From the NCBI GenBank assembly GCA_003252535.1, contig QKDN01000028.1:1-46009 (forward strand): a stretch of DNA of 46,009 bases, written 5' to 3'. The notes under the pieces were generated by a model. That model searched no databases, was not told where the DNA came from, and saw nothing but the letters and a program-made list of their open reading frames with translations. The DNA comes from Campylobacterota bacterium (GTDB taxonomy: Bacteria; Campylobacterota; Campylobacteria; Campylobacterales; Sulfurovaceae). A program made the translations under genes and the position numbers. Positions 1 to 7,883 of the stretch are shown here, one piece after another (position 1 is the stretch's first letter; every line of letters begins with the position of its first letter).

Positions 1-132
1 GTGAAATTTCACGGAATGGATAAAGAGAACTTCAATTTACATCTTAAAGAGTGCGAGTTCAGGTTCAATAATAGAGGTGAAGATTTGTATAAACTGCTAC
101 TCAGAATCTTCAGGAATGAACCTCTAAACTAG
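1..132 (+). CDS. IS1595-family (ISXO2-like) transposase, C-terminal fragment
   Basis: An open frame enters from the left edge and stops at 130-132 (TAG). The 43 visible residues contain HLKECEFRFNNR followed by LYKLLLRIF, a pattern I associate with the end of DDE transposases of the IS1595/ISXO2 group. The catalytic residues lie outside the window, so it cannot be said whether the element is intact. The inverted repeat at its right end was not recognised. The DNA is AT-rich like the next gene, which fits an accessory region. Confidence 0.7.
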   Translation: MKFHGMDKENFNLHLKECEFRFNNRGEDLYKLLLRIFRNEPLN

Positions 133-300
133 TCAAGCCCCATTAATAATATAGAAGTTCCAATTACAAAAAGAGAAATAGAAAATGCAGTAGATGATGT
201 TGTTGGTTCATATCATACGGTCATGCTGGAAGGGATAGATAATTCAGACTTAATAACATTACTGAAACTTGCAGCGAAAGTAAAACAAAATAATGACTAA
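133..300 (+). pseudogene. 5'-truncated reading frame upstream of the membrane protein
   Basis: Directly after the transposase stop the same frame stays open for 55 codons and ends at TAA 298-300. The only ATG is at 223, leaving 25 codons, so this is probably the end of a gene whose front was lost, with the IS the obvious suspect. The tail is acidic then helical (LITLLKLAAKVKQ). The next gene starts at 293 inside this frame, the arrangement of translationally coupled operon partners. The first part of this stretch may belong to the IS end. The family is not recognised. Confidence 0.4.
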
Positions 301-1048
301 TGAACAGGCTGTTATGATTGCAGAAAAGCAGAGTGAAACTTTAAAACAAAAATACATTAGTTATATAACCCCAATAGTATTACGAATTCATAATACAGGT
401 GAATTACCAACATTGAAAGAACTGCTTAAATGTCAGCAATTAGGGAATGAATATTTTAATTATGTTGAAAGTTTTGTAGGTACAAGTGGGCTTTTGGGAG
501 CACATGCAAATGGTAAATGGGTGACCGGATTTGCTGAAACATGCCACAGTATTTTAGAAGCGTATGTCGAACATATGAAGTTTTTAAGAGCTTATTCTAA
601 TATACTTGATAACTCAATTATCAAACCGAATGATAATGCTTATGCCAATATGCAAAGAATGACTAAAGAGTATTTACAAAAAAAACAGTGGGAATCATTG
701 GAGCAAGTTTTTATTGCCAATACTTTACCTGTTACAGGTTTCAATTATCAAGGAGCAAACGATATGACTACAACACCAAAATGGCAATTAATTGCAGGAT
801 TAATTATAGGAACTATTTTTGCAATTGTTATTCTGATATTAGCTGTTTTGATTCCAAGCCCTACACCATCTCAAATGTTCATTTTTAGAGGTGTGTTTGC
901 AATTGCTTTAGCTGCTATTGCAGCAATTATTCCAGGATTATTAGATGTACAATCAAGATTTAATAAATTTTCTATTCGAGCTACAGGAGCTATTGCAGTT
1001 TTTGTAATAGTATGGTTTATGAATCCTCCAGCTTTGATCGGGAACTAA
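293..1048 (+). CDS. Membrane protein with helical N-terminus and three C-terminal TM helices; function unknown
   Basis: 251 aa. Residues 1-160 look soluble and helical with no motif I can name. Residues 164-187, 195-217 and 227-246 are three strong membrane segments, the last ending in a WFMNPPALI tail only a few residues from the C-terminus. The FIFRGVFAIALAAIAAIIPG and RATGAIAVFVIVWFMNP patterns resemble a membrane module I associate with predicted bacterial conflict or immunity proteins that add a sensor domain such as pYEATS; here no such domain follows. The ATG at 293 overlaps the end of the preceding broken frame. An internal AAGGAG at 750-755 sits eight bases before ATG 764 (Met158), exactly where the membrane part begins, so a 94-aa short form is possible. 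AT-rich and next to an IS tail, so probably acquired. The immunity link is inference. Confidence 0.6.
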   Translation: MTNEQAVMIAEKQSETLKQKYISYITPIVLRIHNTGELPTLKELLKCQQLGNEYFNYVESFVGTSGLLGAHANGKWVTGFAETCHSILEAYVEHMKFLRAYSNILDNSIIKPNDNAYANMQRMTKEYLQKKQWESLEQVFIANTLPVTGFNYQGANDMTTTPKWQLIAGLIIGTIFAIVILILAVLIPSPTPSQMFIFRGVFAIALAAIAAIIPGLLDVQSRFNKFSIRATGAIAVFVIVWFMNPPALIGN

Positions 1049-1072
1049 ATTACTTAATAAAAACTTTCGCCT

Positions 1073-1261
1073 CGTTCCCATCGTCTCTCGATGGGAACGC
1101 ATATGAGAATTGCAGCGTATAACTGTATCAACCTGCAAGCATTCACTTCCAACTAACATTCGATTGTGAGTCTACTAAACTTCAAATCGAAGTATGCATG
1201 CCCAAGCTGAGCTTGGGCACGAGGTAAAACTTTTTATTAATCAAGGGTGGATACAATCCAC
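1073..1261. repeat. Cluster of three REP-like palindromes
   Basis: 1073-1099 has 11-base arms (cgttcccatcg and its complement) around a 5-base loop. 1200-1218 has 9-base arms (gcccaagct and its complement) around one base. 1247-1261 has 6-base arms (gtggat/atccac). The first two share flanking bases when the second is read in reverse: cctcgt before the stem and gcata after it, so they form an inverted pair of one repeat type. A related pair lies at 45332-45406. The region between 1049 and 1285 shows no gene. Confidence 0.65.
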
Positions 1262-1285
1262 TAAGTGGTACAGCATGAATGAGAG

Positions 1286-1822
1286 TCATGTTGATTTTTG
1301 AAACAAATGATGGATTTCATCAACCCTACAAGACAGGCAACTCCACTTCTCAAGCCACACTATCTGCTCCTGTGTATCGGGCACGGATGTACCGCGGCAG
1401 CGGGTTATATCGTCGAATATCTCTCGGACAGGTCTCTGGTGGATACGGCTCAAGAGAGCGGCGGCGATGAGAGAGCTCCTACCGATCCCCTGCCTGCAAT
1501 GGATGAGGATGTTTTGCCCACGGACAAGCTCCAGGGTCAGTCTGTCGACCAATGGAGTGAAGGAATGATGGGAGCCGGGAACATTGCGATCTTCGATCGG
1601 ATAGGATAGATATCGGATACCGTGGAGAGTGCAATAGTACTCCTCCCGCTCCAAATGCAGTTCACTGTTCTCAGAAGCAATCAAAGCCGAGACGACGATG
1701 TCGATACCCTGCGTTCGGAATGAGATGATCTCATCTTCGAGCCAGTCGTCACCTCTGGGTCTGGGTGTAATAGCCAATTGACCATGATGTTTGAGCTCAT
1801 GTAAGAAAAATATTTTTGTCAT
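1286..1822 (-). CDS. Dual-specificity/tyrosine-type protein phosphatase
   Basis: 178 aa, cytoplasmic. The signature HC(X)5R(S) is clear: H108, C109 (nucleophile) and R115 in LIHCRQGIGRSSL. Asp78 in PIEDRNVP fits the general acid on the preceding loop. Overall it resembles small DSP/CDKN3-like phosphatases, which hydrolyse phosphate monoesters on Tyr or Ser/Thr; the substrate is unknown. No kinase gene is near. It begins about 45 bases beyond the last tRNA of the minus-strand array and could be reached by read-through. It lies between palindromic repeats and tRNAs, in a region that looks accessory. Confidence 0.8.
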   Translation of the reverse strand: MTKIFFLHELKHHGQLAITPRPRGDDWLEDEIISFRTQGIDIVVSALIASENSELHLEREEYYCTLHGIRYLSYPIEDRNVPGSHHSFTPLVDRLTLELVRGQNILIHCRQGIGRSSLIAAALLSRIHQRPVREIFDDITRCRGTSVPDTQEQIVWLEKWSCLSCRVDEIHHLFQKST

Positions 1823-1867
1823 AGATTATATTTATGATAATGAAGATTTTGTGATTGAAAAAAGAAG

Positions 1868-1944
1868 TGGCGCGGCGGACGGGGCTCGAACCCGCGACCC
1901 CCTGCGTGACAGGCAGGTATTCTAACCAACTGAACTACCGCCGC
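1868..1944 (-). tRNA. tRNA-Asp(GTC), copy 2
   Basis: Cloverleaf with acceptor GCGGCGG/CCGCCGC, anticodon loop CTGTCAC (anticodon GTC), a T-arm GGTTCGAGCC and an encoded CCA (1868-1870 on this strand). It looks identical to the copy at 2277-2353. It is the last gene of the array. Confidence 0.95.
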
Positions 1945-2000
1945 ACCGTTAAAAGTGTCACTGTTTCAGCTTTTTTCGTCTGCTGAGGACGTTGTATACG

Positions 2001-2076
2001 TGGTGGTCGCTACAAGACTCGAACTTGTGACATCTACCTTGTAAGGGTAGCGCTCTACCAACTGAGCTAAGCGACC
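2001..2076 (-). tRNA. tRNA-Val(TAC), copy 2
   Basis: Acceptor GGTCGCT/AGCGACC, anticodon stem CTACC/GGTAG with loop CTTACAA (anticodon TAC), T-loop TTCGAGT, encoded CCA at 2001-2003. Same sequence as 2367-2442. Confidence 0.95.
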
Positions 2077-2093
2077 TTTTTGACCTGTGTCAA

Positions 2094-2169
2094 TGGCGAC
2101 CCTTAGAGGATTTGAACCTCTGTATCTGTGCGGAAAACACAGCATCCTTGGCCACTAGATGAAAGGGTC
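2094..2169 (-). tRNA. tRNA-Glu(TTC)
   Basis: Acceptor GACCCTT/AAGGGTC, anticodon stem CTGTG/CACAG with loop TTTTCCG (anticodon TTC), T-loop TTCAAAT, encoded CCA at 2094-2096. It is the only single-copy tRNA in the array and lies inside the second block. Confidence 0.93.
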
Positions 2170-2196
2170 ATCTAGCCCATTAAGTCATATAGATAA

Positions 2197-2272
2197 TGGT
2201 GATCCATCATGGACTCGAACCATGGGCCCATTCATTAAAAGTGAATTGCTCTACCAACTGAGCTAATGGATC
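2197..2272 (-). tRNA. tRNA-Lys(TTT), copy 2
   Basis: Acceptor GATCCAT/ATGGATC, anticodon stem ATTCA/TGAAT with loop CTTTTAA (anticodon TTT), encoded CCA at 2197-2199. Same sequence as 2495-2570. Confidence 0.95.
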
Positions 2273-2276
2273 AAAG

Positions 2277-2353
2277 TGGCGCGGCGGACGGGGCTCGAAC
2301 CCGCGACCCCCTGCGTGACAGGCAGGTATTCTAACCAACTGAACTACCGCCGC
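2277..2353 (-). tRNA. tRNA-Asp(GTC), copy 1
   Basis: 77 bases with CCA (2277-2279), anticodon GTC. Apparently identical to 1868-1944. Only 4 bases separate it from the following tRNA-Lys, so the precursor must be cut between them. Confidence 0.95.
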
Positions 2354-2366
2354 ACCGAAAATGTCA

Positions 2367-2442
2367 TGGTGGTCGCTACAAGACTCGAACTTGTGACATC
2401 TACCTTGTAAGGGTAGCGCTCTACCAACTGAGCTAAGCGACC
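2367..2442 (-). tRNA. tRNA-Val(TAC), copy 1
   Basis: 76 bases with CCA (2367-2369), anticodon TAC in loop CTTACAA. Apparently identical to 2001-2076. Second gene in transcription order. Confidence 0.95.
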
Positions 2443-2494
2443 TGATGTTTAAAGCAACAAAGTTGCGTGAGCTGTCTGCTGAAGACTGCTTTGG

Positions 2495-2570
2495 TGGTGA
2501 TCCATCATGGACTCGAACCATGGGCCCATTCATTAAAAGTGAATTGCTCTACCAACTGAGCTAATGGATC
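2495..2570 (-). tRNA. tRNA-Lys(TTT), copy 1
   Basis: 76 bases with CCA (2495-2497), anticodon TTT. Apparently identical to 2197-2272. It is the first gene of the array and lies just downstream of the promoter at 2606-2634. Confidence 0.95.
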
Positions 2571-2605
2571 ACACTCACTGTTGAGTTTTTCAACAAGTGG
2601 ACGGA

Positions 2606-2634
2606 ATTATAGCTTATCACAGCTTGAAAGTCAA
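2606..2634 (-). promoter_or_regulatory. Strong sigma-70 promoter of the tRNA array
   Basis: Read on the minus strand: TTGACT (2634-2629), a spacer of exactly 17 bases, then TATAAT (2611-2606). This is nearly consensus, and transcription would start about 30 bases before the first tRNA-Lys. It sits between pncC and the tRNAs. Confidence 0.8.
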
Positions 2635-2662
2635 GAGTTTTTTGAAAAAAATGGAAAATTTC

Positions 2663-3139
2663 TCAGAACAGCTCTTCCCGAACCATTTTCAAAGCCTCGA
2701 GAGTCGACTGCTCCTGCACCTCTCCCCTCTCCCCGGCGAAGAGAAAATGCTCCACTTTTTTCCCCTTTGGAGTGGCTACCCCTATATAGACCGTCCCCAC
2801 CGGTTTGGTCGGCGTGCCGCCAGTGGGGCCGGCGATACCGCTGACGGCTATGGCGACATCGGCCTGTGCCATCTCCAGGATACCGTCGAGCATCTCCCCC
2901 ACGCATTGGCTGCTCACTGCGCCGTATGTTTCGAGCGTATCGTCGGAGACCCCCAGCCACCTGTGCTTGATCTCGTTGGAGTAGGTGACGCACGAGCCGT
3001 TGACGACCGCCGAGGCTCCGGAGATAGCAGTGAAAGCCGCCGCGATCCGCCCGCCCGTGCAGCTCTCGGCGAAAGTGATGGAGTAGCCGCGCTCCACGAG
3101 AGTATCGATGATGTTTTGAGTCAATTGTTCTTTGTTCAT
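2663..3139 (-). CDS. pncC: CinA C-terminal-type nicotinamide-nucleotide amidase
   Basis: 158 aa, the size of a stand-alone CinA C-terminal domain with no molybdopterin-binding-like N-terminal part. ESCTGG (residues 25-30) and [18 protein letters not shown] are the family hallmarks. Known members deamidate nicotinamide mononucleotide to nicotinate mononucleotide, returning the product of NAD-dependent DNA ligase to NAD synthesis. It diverges from ileS across about 110 bases and ends 28 bases before the tRNA promoter. Confidence 0.9.
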   Translation of the reverse strand: MNKEQLTQNIIDTLVERGYSITFAESCTGGRIAAAFTAISGASAVVNGSCVTYSNEIKHRWLGVSDDTLETYGAVSSQCVGEMLDGILEMAQADVAIAVSGIAGPTGGTPTKPVGTVYIGVATPKGKKVEHFLFAGERGEVQEQSTLEALKMVREELF

Positions 3140-3207
3140 GGAGAGTATTTTAGCATGGCAACTTTTAATATCGCCCCTTCCAAACCGACTTCAAATAGAG
3201 TTTTCGC

Positions 3208-3213
3208 TATACT
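3208..3213 (+). promoter_or_regulatory. Possible -10 element for ileS
   Basis: TATACT lies 35 bases before the chosen ileS ATG. Seventeen bases upstream is only a weak -35 (ccgact). Plausible by position, otherwise weak. Confidence 0.3.
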
Positions 3214-3248
3214 CACGCCAATATATAGTAGAGAAGGTTAAAACAATT

Positions 3249-5999
3249 ATGGATTATAAAGATACACTGTTGCTTCCCAAGACCGATTTCCCGATGAGGG
3301 GGAATCTCCCTGCCAACGAGCCGCTGCGCTACAAGAAGTGGTTTGAGAGCGATGTCTACGGACAGATGAAGACTAAAAGAGAGGGCGCCGAGCTCTTCAC
3401 TCTCCACGACGGCCCACCGTACGCCAACGGAGAGATCCACATCGGTCACGCGCTCAACAAGATCCTCAAAGATATCATCCTCAAGTACAACTACTTCCAG
3501 GGCAAAGGTGTCCGTATGACCCCGGGCTGGGACTGCCACGGCCTCCCTATCGAGCAGAAGGTAGAGGAGAAGATCGGCAAGGAGAAAAAAGAGGCGATGC
3601 CCACCGCGCAGTTCCGCCAGCTCTGCCGTGACCATGCCGACAAGTTCATCAACATCCAGAGAGACGGCTTCAAATCGCTCGGCTGTATCGCCGACTGGGA
3701 CAACCCCTACATCACGATGGACTTCAAGTTCGAGGCGAATATCTACAGAACCCTCTGCGAAGTAGCCAGAAAAGGGCTCCTCGTCGAGAGACACAAGCCG
3801 ATCTTCTGGTCATGGGCGGCGCAGACGGCGCTCGCAGATGCAGAAGTGGAGTACGAGAACAAAGAGGACTACTCCATCTATGTCCACTTCGAGCTCAGTG
3901 ACCTCGCCAAGGAGAAGCTCGGCGTCGAAGGGAAAGCGGGCGTCGTGATCTGGACGACCACACCGTGGACACTCCCTGCCAACACAGGTATCGCCCTCAA
4001 CCCAGAGGAGATGTATGTACTCACAACAGATGGGCATATCGTAGCCGAGGCGAGATACGACACGATGATCGCCGAGGGTGTCGTGAGCGGTCACTCGTCT
4101 CGCAAGCTCACCGCGACCGAGATGGAGCACCTCCTAGCCATCAACCCGCTCAACGGCCGCACTTCCCACATCGTACTGGGCGACCATGTCACGATGGACG
4201 GCGGTACGGGGTGTGTCCATACCGCTCCGGGACACGGTGAGGACGACTACCGCGTAGGTCTCAAGTACGGTCTTGAAGTGGTCATGCCGGTCGATGAGAG
4301 AGGGTGCTACGACGAGTCTGTCGTGGGGCTCCACCTTCTCCCGAACCCAGGAGAGTTCGTCGGGATGCATATCTTCAAAGCGAACGAACCGATCCTCGAG
4401 CTCCTCGGCGAAAATCTGCTCAAAGTCAGCAAGTTCGTCCACTCCTACCCGCACTGCTGGAGGACGAAGAAGCCGCTGATCTACAGGGCGACCAACCAGT
4501 GGTTCATCGCGATGGACGAGAACCTCGAGGGTGAGGAGAAGAACCTCCGTGAGATCGCGGTCGATGCGATCGAAGGTGTGGAGTTCCACCCTGCCAGCTC
4601 GCGCAACAGGCTCCGCCCAATGATCGAGGGGAGACCCGACTGGTGTATCTCGCGCCAGAGATCGTGGGGGGTTCCTATCGCGTTCTTCCGCCACAAGTCG
4701 ACCAAGAAGGTGATCCTCGATGAGAAGGTGCTCAACTTCGTCGCGATGATCTTCGACCAGTACGGCGCCGACGCATGGTACGACATGCCGATCGAGCAGC
4801 TCCTCTACCCGGGCTCAGGCTACCGGGCGGATGAGCTTGAGAAGATCAACGATATCCTCGATGTATGGTTCGACAGCGGTTCGACATGGAACTCTGTGAT
4901 CAAGAGCCGCAACTACGACGCGGGCGAGTACCCTGCGAGCATCTACCTCGAAGGAAGCGACCAGCACAGGGGATGGTTCCAGTCGTCCCTGCTGCTCAGC
5001 GCAGCGGTCAACCATGTCGCACCGTACAAGATCATCCTCACCCACGGCTTCACCGTCGACGAAAAAGGCGAGAAGATGAGCAAATCCAAGGGGAATGTCG
5101 TCGCTCCGGATAAAGTGATCAAGGAGTTCGGCTCCGAGATACTCAGGCTGTGGGTAGCACTGAGCGACTACCAGGCAGACCTCAAGATATCGGACAATAT
5201 CCTCAAGCAGACGGCTGAGCAGTACAGGAAGATGAGAAACACCTTCCGCTTCCTCCTCGCCAATGTCGACGACCTCGATGCTATCGTGGAGCCGGGTGCA
5301 TACGGCGAGCTCGACCGCTGGATACTTGCCAAGGCGAAAGAGGTGCTCGGTGAGGTAAAAGAGCACTTCGACAGGTACGAATACCTCAGGGGCTTCTCGA
5401 TCCTCAACCACTTCATCACCAACGAGCTGAGCGGTATCTATATGGATATCACCAAGGACAGGCTCTACTGTGATGCGAAGGAGAGTACGACCAGACGTGC
5501 GACCCAGTCGGCGATGGCGCTCATCTCCAAGAGTATGCTCGGCCTCATCGCCCCGGTACTCACCTACACGGCAGACGAGATACTCGACTACGCCCCTGCG
5601 ATCTTCAAAGGGGACATGGAGAGCGTCTTCGACCTCGTCTACGAGGAGCTGCCTGATGTAGAAGCGAGCTTCGACGGCGAGCTGATGATAGAAGCGAGAG
5701 AGAAGTTCTCGGAGGCTATCGACAAGCTCAAGAAGGATAAGACCATCAAAGCGACCCTCGAGCTCGAGATCAGCGGCGATATCGATACCTTCCCGATCAA
5801 GTCGGCAAAAGACCTCGAAGACTGGTTCGTCATCTCCGCCCTCGCCACGAGCTCGACAGCTGAAACGCTTGCCAGCTTCACGGTAGAAGGAAAAACATTC
5901 TCGATCCACAAGGCATCCAAAGCCAAATGCCCGAGATGCTGGAGATTCGCTTCCGAGAACGAAGAGAGCCTCTGCCCAAGATGCGCCGGGGTACTCTAA
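3249..5999 (+). CDS. ileS: Isoleucyl-tRNA synthetase
   Basis: 916 aa from ATG 3249, close to the usual length of about 940. The frame is open 39 codons further up, but that stretch lies in the promoter region, and [18 protein letters not shown] is the normal start of bacterial IleS; an AGAAGG precedes it. Class I signatures are present: HIGH at residues 64-67 and KMSKS at 609-613. The editing domain lies between them ([11 protein letters not shown]). The C-terminal zinc knuckle is intact, with CPRCW followed by CPRC near the end. The enzyme charges tRNA-Ile in the cytoplasm and edits misactivated valine. A 39-aa gene starts on the base after its stop codon. Confidence 0.98.
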   Translation: MDYKDTLLLPKTDFPMRGNLPANEPLRYKKWFESDVYGQMKTKREGAELFTLHDGPPYANGEIHIGHALNKILKDIILKYNYFQGKGVRMTPGWDCHGLPIEQKVEEKIGKEKKEAMPTAQFRQLCRDHADKFINIQRDGFKSLGCIADWDNPYITMDFKFEANIYRTLCEVARKGLLVERHKPIFWSWAAQTALADAEVEYENKEDYSIYVHFELSDLAKEKLGVEGKAGVVIWTTTPWTLPANTGIALNPEEMYVLTTDGHIVAEARYDTMIAEGVVSGHSSRKLTATEMEHLLAINPLNGRTSHIVLGDHVTMDGGTGCVHTAPGHGEDDYRVGLKYGLEVVMPVDERGCYDESVVGLHLLPNPGEFVGMHIFKANEPILELLGENLLKVSKFVHSYPHCWRTKKPLIYRATNQWFIAMDENLEGEEKNLREIAVDAIEGVEFHPASSRNRLRPMIEGRPDWCISRQRSWGVPIAFFRHKSTKKVILDEKVLNFVAMIFDQYGADAWYDMPIEQLLYPGSGYRADELEKINDILDVWFDSGSTWNSVIKSRNYDAGEYPASIYLEGSDQHRGWFQSSLLLSAAVNHVAPYKIILTHGFTVDEKGEKMSKSKGNVVAPDKVIKEFGSEILRLWVALSDYQADLKISDNILKQTAEQYRKMRNTFRFLLANVDDLDAIVEPGAYGELDRWILAKAKEVLGEVKEHFDRYEYLRGFSILNHFITNELSGIYMDITKDRLYCDAKESTTRRATQSAMALISKSMLGLIAPVLTYTADEILDYAPAIFKGDMESVFDLVYEELPDVEASFDGELMIEAREKFSEAIDKLKKDKTIKATLELEISGDIDTFPIKSAKDLEDWFVISALATSSTAETLASFTVEGKTFSIHKASKAKCPRCWRFASENEESLCPRCAGVL

Positions 6000-6119
6000 A
6001 TGTACGACCTCTCACAGCCCGTCCCCATCGAGGTGATCATTGGCTCCATCGCCTTCATCTTCGCACTTACGGGTGTCGGAGTGGGGCTCGTGGTCTACTA
6101 CAAAAAGAAAATGCAATAA
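6000..6119 (+). CDS. 39-aa single-pass membrane protein downstream of ileS
   Basis: The ileS stop is followed at once by ATG (TAAATG, start at 6000), giving 39 codons. The protein has an acidic short N-terminus, one hydrophobic helix over about residues 11-34 (IEVIIGSIAFIFALTGVGVG) and a KKKMQ tail, so N-out/C-in is likely. It is probably translated by ribosomes ending ileS, since no separate ribosome site is needed at zero distance. Function unknown. Confidence 0.6.
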   Translation: MYDLSQPVPIEVIIGSIAFIFALTGVGVGLVVYYKKKMQ

Positions 6120-6258
6120 TACGTCTCACCGGACGTTCCCATCTTCCGTGTTTCATAAATATCATCAAATAATAAATTATTGAAAACACTTATAAATTAA
6201 TCCCCTCTTTGTGATCCATATCGAACTATTTACGCTATAATCAGGCAAAGGATCTGTC

Positions 6259-7743
6259 ATGATGAGAAAAGAGATCAAATCACTCAAATGGCGATATTTT
6301 GCTGTCGCCTCCTTTGTCATCGCTATCTCTGTCATAATGCGTATATACTACGATGCCGTACACTACGATAAAATGCTGGAAGACAAGGTCAAAACCCTCG
6401 CAGAAAACATCATCCGGAACTTCGATCAGCAGATATATTTCCTCAACTACAAATACCATGCACTGAGCAGCTTCTACCAGAACCAGCGGCCAGACATCAT
6501 ACAGCTCGTGGCTGAAAAACGCAGAGAGAAGCTCTATGAAGCCCTGAAAGGGGATTATGAACTCTTCAGATCGATCGATCCCTACCTCTATGTCATGCAT
6601 TTCCACGACACCAACACCACCACGATCCTCCGTATGCACAAATCCCAGAGCTATGGCGACTACCTCGGTGATGTCCGACCCATAATAGCCTATGTCAATC
6701 ATACAGGCACCCCATCGAACGGCTTCGAGGCAGGCAAGAACGGTGTTTCCTACCGTGTTGCAACGCCGCTCTTCCTCGACGGGAAACAGGTCGGTGCACT
6801 GGAGTTCGGGACACGTCTTGACTACTTCATCCACAATCTCAAACAAAGCTTCGATATCCAGGCCCAGATCATGGTCAAAAGTGCAGCGCTCGGCGTGCTC
6901 CTCAAAAAAGGTCTGTACAAACACCAGGGTGCATACTCCCTGATCTATCAGGACGATTTTTTCAGGAACAGCACCGGAAGCCTCGATCCAACACAGAAGA
7001 TGAAGGTCGTCAGACAAAATGCCAGGAGCTATCTGATACTCGGCAATCTTGATTTCAAAAGCTTTGACGGTCTGACGATAGCCAAGATCATCGTAGCCTC
7101 GGATATCACCTCTTTTGTCGGGGAGTACAGCAGAGCACTCGTACGGCTCAATATGCTCAATGTACTGATGCTCTTTGTCGCGCTGCTCATCCTCTATGTA
7201 CTGATGAAACTCTACACCGATACGATCATCGAAAGTTTCAACAAGATCGACCAGCTCAACATCAAAGTACGGACCGATGGTCTGACCAAAGTCTATAACA
7301 AAGCATTTTTCGACAGTGCAATGCACGCCTTCATGCAAGGCGACAGGAAAGGTGCCATACTTTTCTTTGATATCGACCATTTCAAAGATATAAACGACAC
7401 TTACGGCCATCTCACCGGTGACCAGGTACTCATACAGCTGGCTATGATCGCCAAGACCCACCTTCGGGGTGACGATATCCTGGCACGGTGGGGAGGGGAA
7501 GAGTTCATCATCCTCCTCATCGATACCGGTCTGAAGGATGCGATCTCCAAGGCGGACGAACTGCGCCGGAGGGTCGAAGAGAGTATCTTTGCCGAGAATA
7601 TCCGCCTGACGATCAGCATAGGTGTCAGGGAAGTCGACAGAGAGATCACGGCAGGAGAACTTATCGAACAGGCAGACAAACTGCTCTACCAGGCCAAACA
7701 CAAAGGGCGCAACAAGGTCTGCCATGATCTCACTGCTCTTTAG
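6259..7743 (+). CDS. Membrane diguanylate cyclase with periplasmic Cache-like sensor
   Basis: 494 aa. A TM helix at about 13-30, a periplasmic region of about 260 residues with a Cache-like look, a second TM at about 297-316, then a GGDEF domain. The active site is GGEEF at 412-416. The inhibitory RxxD site (R403 to D406) lies exactly five residues before it, so product feedback is expected. It makes c-di-GMP from two GTP in response to an unknown periplasmic ligand. An AAAGGA lies about seven bases before the first of two ATGs. The next gene combines GGDEF and EAL, so both probably act in one signalling cluster. Confidence 0.88.
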   Translation: MMRKEIKSLKWRYFAVASFVIAISVIMRIYYDAVHYDKMLEDKVKTLAENIIRNFDQQIYFLNYKYHALSSFYQNQRPDIIQLVAEKRREKLYEALKGDYELFRSIDPYLYVMHFHDTNTTTILRMHKSQSYGDYLGDVRPIIAYVNHTGTPSNGFEAGKNGVSYRVATPLFLDGKQVGALEFGTRLDYFIHNLKQSFDIQAQIMVKSAALGVLLKKGLYKHQGAYSLIYQDDFFRNSTGSLDPTQKMKVVRQNARSYLILGNLDFKSFDGLTIAKIIVASDITSFVGEYSRALVRLNMLNVLMLFVALLILYVLMKLYTDTIIESFNKIDQLNIKVRTDGLTKVYNKAFFDSAMHAFMQGDRKGAILFFDIDHFKDINDTYGHLTGDQVLIQLAMIAKTHLRGDDILARWGGEEFIILLIDTGLKDAISKADELRRRVEESIFAENIRLTISIGVREVDREITAGELIEQADKLLYQAKHKGRNKVCHDLTAL

Positions 7744-7883
7744 CAAGCCTCTGAAACCCCGTTCGAGAAGTGCCATGCCTCTATATAGTGTTGTGAAACG
7801 TCGATTTTAATGATCTTTTCTATATACTATGTTTCTATGTTTGAAGCACTGATTGAAAATACCAGCCTCTAGGAATTCATTTG

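Noticed and set aside
2207-2533. 108-codon open frame on the minus strand
   Set aside because: It runs straight through tRNA-Lys, tRNA-Val and tRNA-Asp genes; the translation is just tRNA sequence.
3132-3248. Longer start for ileS
   Set aside because: The extra 39 codons overlap the promoter region and the divergent pncC start, lack a ribosome site and do not resemble IleRS N-termini.
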